NCBI GenBank assembly: GCA_050302475.1
Contig: JBNLBF010000001.1
Coordinates: 62,001-126,000, forward strand
Source: NORP23 sp050302475
Lineage (GTDB): Bacteria > Pseudomonadota > Alphaproteobacteria > Rhodobacterales > Rhodobacteraceae
Length of the DNA: 64,000 nt
Reading direction: 5' to 3'
Each line of letters begins with the position of its first letter. The stretch's first letter is position 1. The notes beneath the pieces were generated by a model. The model ran no database searches and was not told the origin of the DNA. It saw only the letters and a list, made by a program, of their open reading frames with translations. The translations under genes were made by a program, and so were the position numbers. Below are positions 26,417-35,192 of this stretch, in pieces.

Positions 26417-27721
26417 TTACCGCTCCTTCAACTGTGTACGAGAGTTATAGACGTTCATGAGCGCGGAAATGGCCAGACTGATGATCAGATAGATCAGCAT
26501 CATCAGCAGCATACATTCCAACTCGCGTCCCGTCTGGTTAAGGGTGATCCCCCCCAGCGTAGAACGCAGATCCATGTAGCCCACCGCAATCGCCAGTGAC
26601 GAGTTTTTCGTCAGGTTCAGATATTGCGAGATCAGTGGCGGCACAATAACGCGCAGCGCCTGTGGCAGGATCACCAGACGCATTGTCCGAGCCGGTCTGA
26701 GACCCAGCGCCGACGACGCTTCCGTCTGACCCTTGGAAATTGCCATGATCCCGGCACGCACAATCTCTGCGATAAAGGCACCGGTGTAGATCGACAGCGC
26801 CAGCCACAGGGCGATCAGCGAGTTTCTGAGGTGAATACCCTCGGTGAAGTTGAAGCCCTGCAAATAGGGTTTCACGATTGTCGCGCCTAGCGCAATCATC
26901 ACCACAGCCGTGGGCAGGATGATCATACCCAGGTTCGCCCAAAGCGTATTCGGCCTGACCCCGGTTGCCTCCTGAATCTTAGCGGCGCGTTTGGTGTTGT
27001 ATCGGGCGGCATAGACCGAGCCCCCCAGAACGATGATCACCAGCAACCAATCCGTGAAGGAGGAGGAAGGCGGTAACGCGTCCACCTCTTCCTGCGACAT
27101 GCCGTCAGCCAGCAAGGCCGCATCCTGGTTGCCTCCGAGGGAGCGTTCAAACCCGATGCGCGGAACATACACCCCGCGGTTTGTGACCGCGATACTGTCA
27201 TTCACCATCATTGAGGCAGCAGGCTCATCACCGCGGAAATCCCGTGGTGGCGGCATGGATTCTGTCATGACCGCAAAGATCACAAGGATCCACAGCAGCA
27301 CCGGAATGTTCCGGAACGTTTCGACGTAAACCGTCATCAACCGGCCAACAATCCAGTTGTGCGACAGACGCAAAACCCCGGCAATAACACCGAGGATCGT
27401 GGCCAGGATACAGCCAAGGAACGCGACAAGCAGCGTGTTCAACAGGCCGATAAGCGTCGCACGACCATGTGTGGAGTTGTTCGTATATTCAATCAGGCGC
27501 TGGTTAATGTCGTAACCGGCGCGTGACGAAAGAAATCCGAAATTGAAGTCTTTACCCAACGTCTCCAGATTCTGGATTGTGTTGTTGATCAACCATGCCA
27601 GACCCAGCATGAACAGAATGAAGAACACAACCTGAATTGTCAGAGAGCGGTAACGGGTATCGTAGAGCAGCATACTCAGCTTGAAGCCTTGCTGAGGCGC
27701 TGACTGGTCAGCCATGGACAT
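26417..27721 (-). CDS. bztB: Amino-acid ABC transporter permease (BztB/AapQ)
   Basis: A 434-residue permease with a large periplasmic insertion (about residues 100-200, including RDFRGDEPAASMMVNDS) and the C-terminal EAA loop (TEASSALGLRPARTMRLVILPQALRVIVPP). It is the partner of BztC. GGAGGGG precedes the ATG. A hairpin lies between bztA and this gene. Confidence 0.92.
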   Translation of the reverse strand: MSMADQSAPQQGFKLSMLLYDTRYRSLTIQVVFFILFMLGLAWLINNTIQNLETLGKDFNFGFLSSRAGYDINQRLIEYTNNSTHGRATLIGLLNTLLVAFLGCILATILGVIAGVLRLSHNWIVGRLMTVYVETFRNIPVLLWILVIFAVMTESMPPPRDFRGDEPAASMMVNDSIAVTNRGVYVPRIGFERSLGGNQDAALLADGMSQEEVDALPPSSSFTDWLLVIIVLGGSVYAARYNTKRAAKIQEATGVRPNTLWANLGMIILPTAVVMIALGATIVKPYLQGFNFTEGIHLRNSLIALWLALSIYTGAFIAEIVRAGIMAISKGQTEASSALGLRPARTMRLVILPQALRVIVPPLISQYLNLTKNSSLAIAVGYMDLRSTLGGITLNQTGRELECMLLMMLIYLIISLAISALMNVYNSRTQLKER

Positions 27722-27809
27722 GGCGGCCCCTCCGTTTCTACTGTTAGAGGTGGTTTAGATGGCGATCCGGTTCATCCGAATTCTGCCTGACCCACCCTTT
27801 ATTAGTGAA

Positions 27810-27835
27810 AAGGGCGCCCCCGTAGGCGCGCCCTT
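27810..27835 (-). promoter_or_regulatory. Intercistronic hairpin between bztA and bztB
   Basis: AAGGGCGC pairs with GCGCCCTT across a short loop 14 bases after the bztA stop, followed by TTTTC on the minus strand. Such hairpins after binding-protein genes usually act as partial terminators or 3' stabilisers, giving more binding protein than permease. Confidence 0.6.
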
Positions 27836-27848
27836 GTATCAGACCGTA

Positions 27849-28865
27849 TTAGCGGAACGGCGGCGAGTAGATCAGACCACCCTGCGTCCACTGCGCGTTC
27901 AGACCGCGCGCAAGGCCAATGGCCGTTGCTTCGCCAATATTGGCTTCGAAGACTTCACCGTAGTTGCCGCCAGCAGCGATAGCACGTTTCGCCCACTCAG
28001 CGTCCAGACCCAGCATCGCGCCCAGGTCACCTTCGGTGCCCAGCAGACGGTTGATTTCCGGGTTGTTGGTGCCGGCAGCCATTTCTTCGAGGTTAGCCGA
28101 AGTGATGCCCAGCTCTTCTGCTGAGATCAGGGCGTTCAGTGTCCAGCGAACGATGTCGCCCCACTGGTCGTCACCATGACGCACAAGCGGACCGAGCGGC
28201 TCTTTGGAGATGATCTCCGGCAGAAGCACGTGGTCGCCAGCATTTTCGAACGTTGCACGGGTTGCTGCCAGACCGGAAGCATCCGTGGTGTAAACGTCGC
28301 AAGCACCTGCGAGGTACTGCTGCTGTGCTTCAGCGTTGGTTTCGATCGGAACCGGCTCGTATGTGATGCCGTTCGAGCGGAAGAAGTCAGCGAGGTTCAG
28401 CTCGGTCGTGGTACCCGTCTGGATACAAACCGTAGCACCGTCGAGCTCTTTCGCGGACGAAACACCGAGGTCTTTCGGAACCATGAAGCCCTGACCGTCA
28501 TAATAGTTCACCCCAACAAAGGTGAATTTCAGGTCAACGTCACGGCTGAAGGTCCATGTGGTGTTACGGGCCAGCAGGTCGATCTCGCCGGAAGCCAGCG
28601 CGGTGAAGCGTGTCTGACCGGTGGTCGGCACAAACTGAACAGCGTTTGCGTCGCCCAGAACAGCCGCAGCAACGGCGCGGCAGACAGCGACGTCAAAACC
28701 CTGCCATTCGCCATTAGCGTCCGGCGCAGCAAAACCAACCAGACCGGTGGTCACGCCACAAGCCAGTTCGCCTTTTGCTTTCACGTCATCGAGCGTCGCT
28801 GCACTTGCCAGACCTGCTGCCAGACCTGCCGCGGCGAGTGTGCCCATAAATAGAGATTTTTTCAT
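27849..28865 (-). CDS. bztA: Amino-acid ABC transporter periplasmic binding protein
   Basis: A 338-residue periplasmic binding protein with a Sec signal (MKKSLFMGTLAAAGLAAGLASA). The core, TLDDVKAKGELACGVTTGLVGFAAPDANGEWQGFDVAVCRAVAAAVLG, is the AapJ/BztA pattern for general or acidic/amide amino acids. ATG 28865 has GGAAGAGG upstream; an in-frame start further up is ignored. It is the first gene of bztABCD and has a 5' leader with two hairpins. Confidence 0.93.
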   Translation of the reverse strand: MKKSLFMGTLAAAGLAAGLASAATLDDVKAKGELACGVTTGLVGFAAPDANGEWQGFDVAVCRAVAAAVLGDANAVQFVPTTGQTRFTALASGEIDLLARNTTWTFSRDVDLKFTFVGVNYYDGQGFMVPKDLGVSSAKELDGATVCIQTGTTTELNLADFFRSNGITYEPVPIETNAEAQQQYLAGACDVYTTDASGLAATRATFENAGDHVLLPEIISKEPLGPLVRHGDDQWGDIVRWTLNALISAEELGITSANLEEMAAGTNNPEINRLLGTEGDLGAMLGLDAEWAKRAIAAGGNYGEVFEANIGEATAIGLARGLNAQWTQGGLIYSPPFR

Positions 28866-28887
28866 TTTTACCTCTTCCTGGTGATAT

Positions 28888-28926
28888 GCACGGTTCAACC
28901 CGTGCCTTTCCCGGCCGTCTGGCCGG
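28888..28926 (-). promoter_or_regulatory. Two stem-loops in the bztA leader
   Basis: On the minus strand CCGGCC/GGCCGG (28911-28926) is followed by GCACGG/CCGTGC (28888-28905), ending about 22 bases before the bztA ATG and just before its ribosome site. They could stabilise the message or regulate it; no known riboswitch class was recognised. Confidence 0.45.
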
Positions 28927-29112
28927 ACTCAAAAATACGCGTGACCTCTTGCGGATCACAACGCGGGCAGTTGAGCAACATCTTGCCTATGGGTCAAGGA
29001 AAAGACTCGGAAAATGCCTGAAAAAAGCACAAATAGGCTCGATTTTGTTAAAAAGTGACCAGCACGTTGACGATTTGTTCACGCTGACCCAACGGCAGTC
29101 TCGCATACGAAT

Positions 29113-29817
29113 TCATGAATGATTCAGCAGACTCAGCAAACGTTCCGCTTTTAAGAATTCGTCACGCTTGTGGGCGGTCATGGAAGCAGCTTCGGCATCT
29201 TCACCCCAATGCTCTTCCTGCCAACGTTCGTCAACGCGCGACAGTAGCCATGCCTCCTCACCACGCAGTTTTCCGTTCATTACCGCCAACCCGATAATCA
29301 ACGAGCCGGACAGGGTGACCAGGTCATGAAACGCCGTCAGCCGCCACGGATCGATATCGTGGACCATCGCGCTGAGGGTCCGCAGGCTGCTTTCCGGTTG
29401 CGCTATCGGGATGACTCCCTGCGTCGGTTTTAGTGGCGCGCCCAGTTCGTCCACCCACTGCAATAGCGAATCCCAGGCCTCCGCTTGTCGCGCAACCAGC
29501 GTGTCCGGGGTTTCGGCACGATAACAGATCAGGTCACTGCCACCGTAATCGGCCAGCATATCCGCGACCTCTGCGCGTTTTTCAATCACATGGTCGATTG
29601 TGACATTTGCTGCCCGTGTCAGATGCATGGTCAGAGGTTTGATTTCGTCTTCTACAGCCGCCCATTCCGCCGCGATCCCTTCGGCGTAAGCGCGGGTCGG
29701 CACGGCCAACGTCGCTTTCAGCGGCGTTTTCATCTGCCGTGCGTCGAGCCAGATGGCAAACTTATCCCCCTCGGGCTTCACCGAGACCTCTGTCCAGAAC
29801 CGTTTTGCGACCTGCAT
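29113..29817 (-). CDS. ATP12-family F1-ATPase assembly chaperone
   Basis: A 234-residue protein with KRFWTEVSVKPEGDKFAIWLDARQMKTPLKATLAVPTRAYAEGIAAEW and DLICYRAETPDTLVARQAEAWDSLLQWV, the marks of the ATP12 family. In mitochondria ATP12 binds the F1 alpha subunit during assembly; bacterial homologues are confined mainly to alphaproteobacteria. It follows the HAD phosphatase gene by one base. Confidence 0.92.
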   Translation of the reverse strand: MQVAKRFWTEVSVKPEGDKFAIWLDARQMKTPLKATLAVPTRAYAEGIAAEWAAVEDEIKPLTMHLTRAANVTIDHVIEKRAEVADMLADYGGSDLICYRAETPDTLVARQAEAWDSLLQWVDELGAPLKPTQGVIPIAQPESSLRTLSAMVHDIDPWRLTAFHDLVTLSGSLIIGLAVMNGKLRGEEAWLLSRVDERWQEEHWGEDAEAASMTAHKRDEFLKAERLLSLLNHS

Positions 29818-29818
29818 A

Positions 29819-30490
29819 TTACCCCCAGATTTTGCTGAGTGTTTCGTCGAGCTGATCGAATTGATCGATCAGATGGTCGGCTTGGCCCAACCGCTCCAAC
29901 GGATGATAGCCCCAGCTGACGCCAATCGTCGCCACCCCGGCGGCTTTGCCCATTTCCATGTCAAATTCCGTGTCGCCAATCATCACCGCCTGATGTGGTT
30001 CCACACCCGTTTCGGACAGCGCGGCATGGATCATGGCGGGGTGCGGCTTGGATGGGTGCAGGTCGGATGTCTGATGGGTCACGAAATACGGGCCGATCCC
30101 GAAGCTTGCGTAGACATGATCCAGTCCGCGCCGCGCCTTCCCGGTGGCGACGCCCAGCAAATAGTGATCCACCGCATGAAGGCGCTGAAGCGCCGAGAGC
30201 GCCCCGCCATACAGGCGCGCATTCGCCTCGCCGCCACCTTCTTCGCGTATCTTCACGAACGTGTCGCGATAGGCCTGCACCGCCGCCGCCTGATCCGTCG
30301 CGCTCAGTGTTGGCGCGATTTCCGCGATGATATGTTCCAGCGACAGACCAATCCCCGCCCGCACCGCAGCGTCAGCAGGTGGCGTCAGGCCAAGACTTTC
30401 GAACGCCATCCGCATGGAGGTCAGGATCACCGCCTGACTGTCGATCAGCGTGCCGTCGACATCGAAAATAATCAGCTTCAGATCACTCAT
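29819..30490 (-). CDS. HAD-superfamily phosphatase (Gph-like)
   Basis: A 223-residue HAD hydrolase. Motif I is IIFDVDGTLIDSQ (nucleophile D9, acid/base D11), motif III includes the KARRGLDHV lysine, and motif IV is VMIGDTEFDMEMG. A helical cap lies between motifs I and II. The length and order recall phosphoglycolate phosphatase, but the substrate is uncertain. Its ATG overlaps the stop of the pseudouridine synthase gene (ATGA). Confidence 0.85.
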   Translation of the reverse strand: MSDLKLIIFDVDGTLIDSQAVILTSMRMAFESLGLTPPADAAVRAGIGLSLEHIIAEIAPTLSATDQAAAVQAYRDTFVKIREEGGGEANARLYGGALSALQRLHAVDHYLLGVATGKARRGLDHVYASFGIGPYFVTHQTSDLHPSKPHPAMIHAALSETGVEPHQAVMIGDTEFDMEMGKAAGVATIGVSWGYHPLERLGQADHLIDQFDQLDETLSKIWG

Positions 30491-31527
30491 TCAAACACCT
30501 TGAAAGGGTCTTTGGGTGCCCATTTCAGGTTCCAGCCAAACGTGTCCCAGGTTTTCTGCATATGCTCTGGCAACGGAGCCTCAAAGAACATCTCTTTGCC
30601 GGTGCGCGGGTGACGGATTTTGATCGATCGCGCATGAAGATGCATTTTGCGGCTGATCGCGCCACCGATTTGTGCCCCCCAGCCCTCGCCCTCGTTCACC
30701 TGGGTGGAACCGCCATATTTCCCGTCGCCCACAATCGGGCAGCCGATGCCGGCCATGTGGGCGCGCAACTGGTGCGTCCGGCCTGTGATCGGTGCAAGGC
30801 CAACCCATGTGGCGCGCGGTCCGAGCGTTTCGATGATCGCAAAATCCGTGGTGGCGCGTTTCGCGTCAGGGGTCATTTCGACCTCGTCCGGGGCAATACA
30901 CACCATTTTCTCGCCTGCGCTGTGCGGTCCGTGCCCGGACTGTTTCACCAGACCGAAACGGATCGTTCCGACCGGTTGCTCCGGTTGGCCCGCGACCAGC
31001 GCCCAGTAGATTTTCTGGCTGGATTTATCCTGAAAAGATTTTGCCAGCCCTTTTGCCGCCTGCCCGTTTCGCGCCAGCAGCAAAATTCCGGACGTGTCCT
31101 TGTCCAGTCGATGCACCAGCTTCGGGTCCTGATCGGCGTCAAAGCGCAGCGCCGGGGTCATGCCGTCCACATGCCGGACTTGACCTGAGCCGCCTTGCGT
31201 CGCCAAACCCGCCGGTTTGTTCAGCACGATGATGTCGTCATCTTTGTAGATCACGCAGGCGCGGATCATGTCGACGTCAGCTTTGGGAATTTCGATCCGC
31301 TCGGGCGCAGGAGCCTGATTGTCCGGCAGTGGCGGAATGCGGACCGACTGGCCCGTCGCCAGCCGCGTGTTGCTTTTCACGCGTCCGCCATCCACGCGGA
31401 TTTCACCCTTTCGGCACATCTTTTCGATCCGCCCCTGCGGGATATGTGGGAAATGACGGCGGAACCAGCGGTCCAGCCGCTGATCCTGCCCGTCGGCATC
31501 CACTGTCAGGGTTTGTACACCACTCAT
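30487..31527 (-). CDS. rluC: RluA-family pseudouridine synthase (RluC-like)
   Basis: A 346-residue enzyme with an N-terminal S4 RNA-binding domain (QRLDRWFRRHFPHIPQGRIEKMCRKGEIRVDGGRV) and the RluA-type catalytic motif LVHRLDKDTSGILLLARN with the catalytic aspartate near residue 147. It would modify uridines in 23S rRNA; the exact sites are inferred from RluC. ATG 31527 overlaps the crcB stop; a longer in-frame reading to 31836 runs through crcB and is rejected. Confidence 0.88.
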   Translation of the reverse strand: MSGVQTLTVDADGQDQRLDRWFRRHFPHIPQGRIEKMCRKGEIRVDGGRVKSNTRLATGQSVRIPPLPDNQAPAPERIEIPKADVDMIRACVIYKDDDIIVLNKPAGLATQGGSGQVRHVDGMTPALRFDADQDPKLVHRLDKDTSGILLLARNGQAAKGLAKSFQDKSSQKIYWALVAGQPEQPVGTIRFGLVKQSGHGPHSAGEKMVCIAPDEVEMTPDAKRATTDFAIIETLGPRATWVGLAPITGRTHQLRAHMAGIGCPIVGDGKYGGSTQVNEGEGWGAQIGGAISRKMHLHARSIKIRHPRTGKEMFFEAPLPEHMQKTWDTFGWNLKWAPKDPFKVFE

Positions 31528-31904
31528 GCCAGCGCCCGCGCGATCATCATGCCAAGAAAAAGCGCCCCGATGGCCAGCACAACCGATCCGCCCATATAAA
31601 GCGCCGCTGCGCCCATGCGTCCCCGCTCCATCAAGAAGAGCGCGTCGAGCGAGAAGGCCGAAAAGGTCGTGAACCCACCCAGCACGCCGGTCATCAGGAA
31701 GGGCGCATAACGGGCCCATGAGCCGTCCATCCGCTCCATCAGATAGACCGCCAGCAGCCCCATCAGAAAGCTGCCAACGACATTCACAAACATCGTTCCA
31801 TAGGGAAATCCGCTGCCCATCACGCGTATGATCCACGCCCCGCTAAGATAGCGGGCCGCGGCACCGATAGCACCGCCGAGGGCAACGATCAGAACTGTGG
31901 GCAT
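31524..31904 (-). CDS. crcB: Fluoride ion exporter CrcB/FluC
   Basis: A 126-residue four-helix membrane protein. Conserved parts are GGAIGAAARYLSGAWI, FPYGTMFVNVVGSFLMGLL with the pore asparagine, and VLGGFTTFSAFSLDAL with the FxxxF phenylalanines. Fluc channels work as dual-topology dimers and let fluoride leave the cell. AAAGGAG precedes the ATG. It is the first gene of a crcB-rluC-HAD-ATP12 run with overlapping ends. Confidence 0.94.
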   Translation of the reverse strand: MPTVLIVALGGAIGAAARYLSGAWIIRVMGSGFPYGTMFVNVVGSFLMGLLAVYLMERMDGSWARYAPFLMTGVLGGFTTFSAFSLDALFLMERGRMGAAALYMGGSVVLAIGALFLGMMIARALA

Positions 31905-31950
31905 GGCAGGACTCCTTTGCGCCTGTCAAAGCCAGCGCGAGGCGGAAATG

Positions 31951-33249
31951 TCAAGGCTTGCGCTTGGCGCGCAGCTTGGCGAAATACTCGATCCGCTTTT
32001 TCAATTCGCGCTCGTTGCCGCGCTCCACCGGGCTGTAATAGACGCCGCGCTTCATGCCATCGGGGAAATAATTCTGGCCGGAAAACCCATCCTCGGCGTC
32101 ATGGTCATACTGATACCCGTCGCCATAACCCTGATCTTTCATCATACTGGTCGGGGCGTTGAGGATATGTTTCGGCGGCGGCTCCGACCCGGTTTTCTTC
32201 GCCGCTGCAACCGCGTTCTTATAGGCGGCGTAGGAGGCGTTCGATTTCGGCGCGAGCGCCAGATATATCACCGCCTGCGCCAATGCCAATTCTCCCTCCG
32301 GAGAGCCGAGCCGCTCATAGGTTTGCCACGCATCCAGACACAGCCGTTGCGCGTCCGGATCAGCGAGGCCGATATCCTCCACCGCCATCCGTGTAATCCG
32401 CCGCGCGAGGTAACGCGGGTCCTCGCCCCCCTCCAGCATCCGTGCGAACCAGTAAACCGCGGCGTCAGGGTCCGACCCCCGCACAGATTTATGTAAGGCA
32501 GAGATCAGGTTGTAATGCTCGTCCCCCGATTTGTCGTATTTCGGCGCGCGGCGGCTGAGGCGTTTTTCCAGATCACCCCGCTCCACCTTGCCATCCCATG
32601 TGAAGGCCTGCTCCAGCAGGTTCAGCAAGGCACGGCCATCCCCGTCCGCCATTTCAACCAGCGCATCCCGGGCGTCGGCAGTGACGGGCAAGGCTTTGCC
32701 CATCTCCTTCTCCGCCCGCTGGATCAGCAGATCCAGATGCTTGTGGCTGAGGCGGTTCAGGACCATCACCTGCGCGCGGCTCAGCACAGCGGCGTTTAGT
32801 TCGAAGCTGGGATTTTCGGTCGTTGCCCCGACCAACAGGATCGTCCCATCCTCCATATGCGGCAGAAAGCCGTCCTGTTGCGCCTTGTTGAAACGGTGGA
32901 TTTCATCGACGAACAGCAGCGTCCCCTTGCCATTCTGGCGGCGCATCTTGGCGGATTCAAATATCTTACGCAGTTCCGGCACACCGGTGAAAATCGCGCT
33001 GATCTGCACGAAGGTCAGATCGGATTCATCCGCCAACAGCCGTGCAATGGTGGTCTTACCGACCCCCGGCGGCCCCCACAGGATCAGCGAGGACAGGTTG
33101 CCATGCACCAGCATCTGTCCCAGCGGGCCATCGGGTCCGAGGATATGATCCTGCCCGATGACGTCGGCCAAGGTGCGCGGGCGCAACCGGTCCGCCAGCG
33201 GGCGCGGCGCGTTTTCCGGGGTCGAGGCGACGTCGAAAAGATCAGGCAT
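31951..33249 (-). CDS. rarA: Replication-associated recombination ATPase RarA (MgsA)
   Basis: A 432-residue AAA+ ATPase related to clamp loaders. Walker A is GPPGVGKTTIARLL near residue 60, Walker B LLFVDEIHRFNKAQQD near 112, and the sensor and C-terminal tetramer domains follow (DPDAAVYWFARMLEGGEDPRYLARRI). RarA acts at stalled replication forks. The ATG at 33249 has GGAGGGG upstream and overlaps the end of the DUF3052-like gene. Confidence 0.94.
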   Translation of the reverse strand: MPDLFDVASTPENAPRPLADRLRPRTLADVIGQDHILGPDGPLGQMLVHGNLSSLILWGPPGVGKTTIARLLADESDLTFVQISAIFTGVPELRKIFESAKMRRQNGKGTLLFVDEIHRFNKAQQDGFLPHMEDGTILLVGATTENPSFELNAAVLSRAQVMVLNRLSHKHLDLLIQRAEKEMGKALPVTADARDALVEMADGDGRALLNLLEQAFTWDGKVERGDLEKRLSRRAPKYDKSGDEHYNLISALHKSVRGSDPDAAVYWFARMLEGGEDPRYLARRITRMAVEDIGLADPDAQRLCLDAWQTYERLGSPEGELALAQAVIYLALAPKSNASYAAYKNAVAAAKKTGSEPPPKHILNAPTSMMKDQGYGDGYQYDHDAEDGFSGQNYFPDGMKRGVYYSPVERGNERELKKRIEYFAKLRAKRKP

Positions 33250-33637
33250 CACCCCTCCGCTTCAGAAATTTCAATCCGGACCAATCCGCATCCACGGCGC
33301 AAACCTTCACGTCCACCCAGCCGGTCGGCAGGATCACCTCGCGCAATGTATCCTCGGTCACGTCGGTAAACAATTTTGAGGATTTCTTGGCCCAGGACAC
33401 CCAAATCATCCCGCCGGGCCGGAGCGCTGCGAGGGAAGAGGCCAGCTGGGTTTCCAGCGTGTCCCGGTCCGGGCAGAACAGATGAACAGCGTCACGCACC
33501 GCCCCTTCGGCGAAATCTACCGCCTCGGCATCCGCTAGCAGGTCGGGATAATGCGCCGGGGCATTGCGCACCCACACCTGAAACCCCGGCTTGAAGCCAA
33601 GTTTCTGATATAGCGGTTTCCCGGAATAGCCAGCCAT
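33242..33637 (-). CDS. DUF3052-like protein
   Basis: A 131-residue cytoplasmic protein beginning AGYSGKPLYQKLGFKPGF, with DAVHLFCPDRDTLETQLASSLAALRPGGMIWVSWAKKSSK in the middle. This resembles the DUF3052 family, whose fold resembles methyltransferases but lacks a known function. GGGGGGAG precedes the ATG. Its stop overlaps the rarA start by 8 bases. Confidence 0.75.
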   Translation of the reverse strand: MAGYSGKPLYQKLGFKPGFQVWVRNAPAHYPDLLADAEAVDFAEGAVRDAVHLFCPDRDTLETQLASSLAALRPGGMIWVSWAKKSSKLFTDVTEDTLREVILPTGWVDVKVCAVDADWSGLKFLKRRGDA

Positions 33638-33813
33638 CGCTCCCCCTTCCCGAACAACCTAGCTTAGCCGCCGACCAGCGGAAAGCCGAAATTATTTCCG
33701 GTCCCCGCCTTCCCGTTTGTGGCAAGATCCGGACGCCGGGCCATCGGGCCCGGCCACGCCCAACCGGAGTGGATGAATTTTCAATTCATCCTGCGACGGG
33801 CGGGAGGACCCGC

Positions 33814-34860
33814 TCACATGAAATCCCCGCGCTTCTTTTTCAGGTTTTCTTTGCCAACCGCATACATCCGCCCCAACTGGCGAGACCGGGCGCGGCGTTC
33901 GGCGACCGAACTGGTGTTAAACGCATCCTCGCGTTCCAGTTTGCGCCAGCGTTCCAGTCGCCGCGCGTCCAGTTGTCCCTGTTCAATGGCGTGCAGGACC
34001 GCGCAGCCCGGTTCAGTTTCATGTTTGCAGTCTGAAAACCGGCAGTCTGCGGCGAGGTCAACAATGTCGGAAAACACCGCCTCCACCCCTTCGGCCACAT
34101 CATAGACCTGAAGCTCGCGCATCCCCGGTGTATCGATCAGCCAGGCACCGGTCGGCAGCGGATACATGGACCGCGCGGTTGTTGTATGCCGTCCCTCGTC
34201 ATCATCGGCGCGGATGTCTTGCGTTGCCAGAGCACGACCAGTGAGGGCATTGGTAAGCGTGGTTTTCCCAACGCCCGAGGACCCGACAAGGGCCACGGCC
34301 TGCCCTTTGCCAAGCCAGGGCGCCAGTTTGCGCATCGGTTCAGACGAGGTTGCGTTCAGAGTCTCGACCATTACGCCCTTCAGATTGCGTTCGACCCGCT
34401 GTCGATAGTCCGACGGTGAGTCCGCCAGGTCCGTTTTGGTCAGCACCACCACCGGGTCGATTCCGGCTTGCCGGGCCACGACCAGATAGCGTTCCAGCCG
34501 GGCGATGTTGAAGTCCTGATTGCAGGACGTGACGATAAACAGCGTGTCGATATTGGCGGCGATAGATTGCGGTTCCGCCACCTCGCCCGCGGCACGGCGT
34601 TTGATGTCGGATTTACGATCCAACACCCGGGTGGCGTGCAGCGGGTCGCCGGTTGCGAGCACCCAATCGCCCACGGTCACGCGGGCCTCGGCCAGCGCGC
34701 GGTTGACTGGGAGCGTGACAAGTCCGCCCTCCCCTAGCGTATGGATCAGGTTGCGCTGCACTTCGATCACACGCAACGGCGTGTGCGTTTCAAATTCTTC
34801 GGCCTCCAGTTGCGACTGGAAATGTGCCGAAAAGCCCAGTTCGGGCAAGGAATATGTCAT
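33814..34860 (-). CDS. rsgA: Ribosome small-subunit GTPase RsgA (YjeQ)
   Basis: A 348-residue circularly permuted GTPase that checks 30S subunit maturation. An OB-fold domain (residues 1-90) is followed by the permuted G-motifs: VVLTKTDL (G4), GSSGVGKTTLTNAL (G1) and DTPGMREL (G3). The C-terminal zinc knuckle uses CRFSDCKHETEPGC near residues 275-288. The GTPase regulates ribosome biogenesis. It is transcribed toward the right end of the DUF3052-like gene, with a 176-base gap holding nothing recognised. Confidence 0.94.
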   Translation of the reverse strand: MTYSLPELGFSAHFQSQLEAEEFETHTPLRVIEVQRNLIHTLGEGGLVTLPVNRALAEARVTVGDWVLATGDPLHATRVLDRKSDIKRRAAGEVAEPQSIAANIDTLFIVTSCNQDFNIARLERYLVVARQAGIDPVVVLTKTDLADSPSDYRQRVERNLKGVMVETLNATSSEPMRKLAPWLGKGQAVALVGSSGVGKTTLTNALTGRALATQDIRADDDEGRHTTTARSMYPLPTGAWLIDTPGMRELQVYDVAEGVEAVFSDIVDLAADCRFSDCKHETEPGCAVLHAIEQGQLDARRLERWRKLEREDAFNTSSVAERRARSRQLGRMYAVGKENLKKKRGDFM

Positions 34861-35017
34861 GTGTATGTTGCCTTTGATGACGTCAACGTACCTCCCGCGC
34901 TCCCGGCACAGGTGGTTGGATCATCGGGCGTTTGGAGACGGCCTTAAGCGACCGGCGCGAACGCCCGGAGGGTTTCTGCTACATTCATGAATCGCCCTCC
35001 TCTGCTGGCGTTGCTAG

Positions 35018-35115
35018 GTGAGAGGTTGGACAACGACCCAAACGGGACTCGTTACGGCTGCTTCCTTCCGGACCTGACCGGGTTGGCGAGGCGTTCGCCC
35101 GCGCCAACCTCTCGG
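35018..35115 (-). ncRNA. ffs: Signal recognition particle RNA, small (4.5S) type
   Basis: On the minus strand the apical hairpin shows the conserved GGTCAGGTCCGGAAGGAAGCAGCC block that binds Ffh. The ends pair over GAGAGGTTGG (35104-35113) and CCAACCTCTC (35020-35029), closing a hairpin of about 98 bases. The RNA forms the SRP with Ffh, delivering membrane proteins to the translocon. A promoter lies directly upstream at 35121-35149. A second copy of its first bases lies at 37634-37675. Confidence 0.92.
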
Positions 35116-35124
35116 GGGTTGATA
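35083..35124. repeat. 42-bp direct repeat, copy 1 (ffs 5' end)
   Basis: A perfect 42-base match to 37634-37675 in the same orientation. It covers about the first 33 bases of SRP RNA plus the bases to the -10 box. The two copies bracket about 2.5 kb of unrecognised genes. Confidence 0.92.
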
Positions 35125-35149
35125 TATGCGCGAGGGGTGAGTCGGTCAA
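35121..35149 (-). promoter_or_regulatory. Promoter of ffs
   Basis: Minus-strand -35 TTGACC (35144-35149) and -10 TATATC (35121-35126), spaced by 17 bases, place the transcription start about 35114, the expected 5' end of SRP RNA. Confidence 0.75.
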
Positions 35150-35192
35150 GGGAGGGCTTCCTCAAAGCGAGCGCACCCGCTAACGTCGGCCC

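Noticed and set aside
28141..28853. Plus-strand open frames opposite bztA
   Set aside because: They are antisense to a gene with a clear signal peptide and binding-protein motifs.
31528..31836. N-terminal extension of the pseudouridine synthase
   Set aside because: The extra 103 codons overlap crcB in another frame and look like a shadow; ATG 31527 overlaps the crcB stop in a normal ATGA junction and gives a family-length protein.
33638..33813. Possible small gene or RNA between the DUF3052-like gene and rsgA
   Set aside because: The 176 bases contain some short GC-rich matches but no convincing start with ribosome site and no known RNA pattern.
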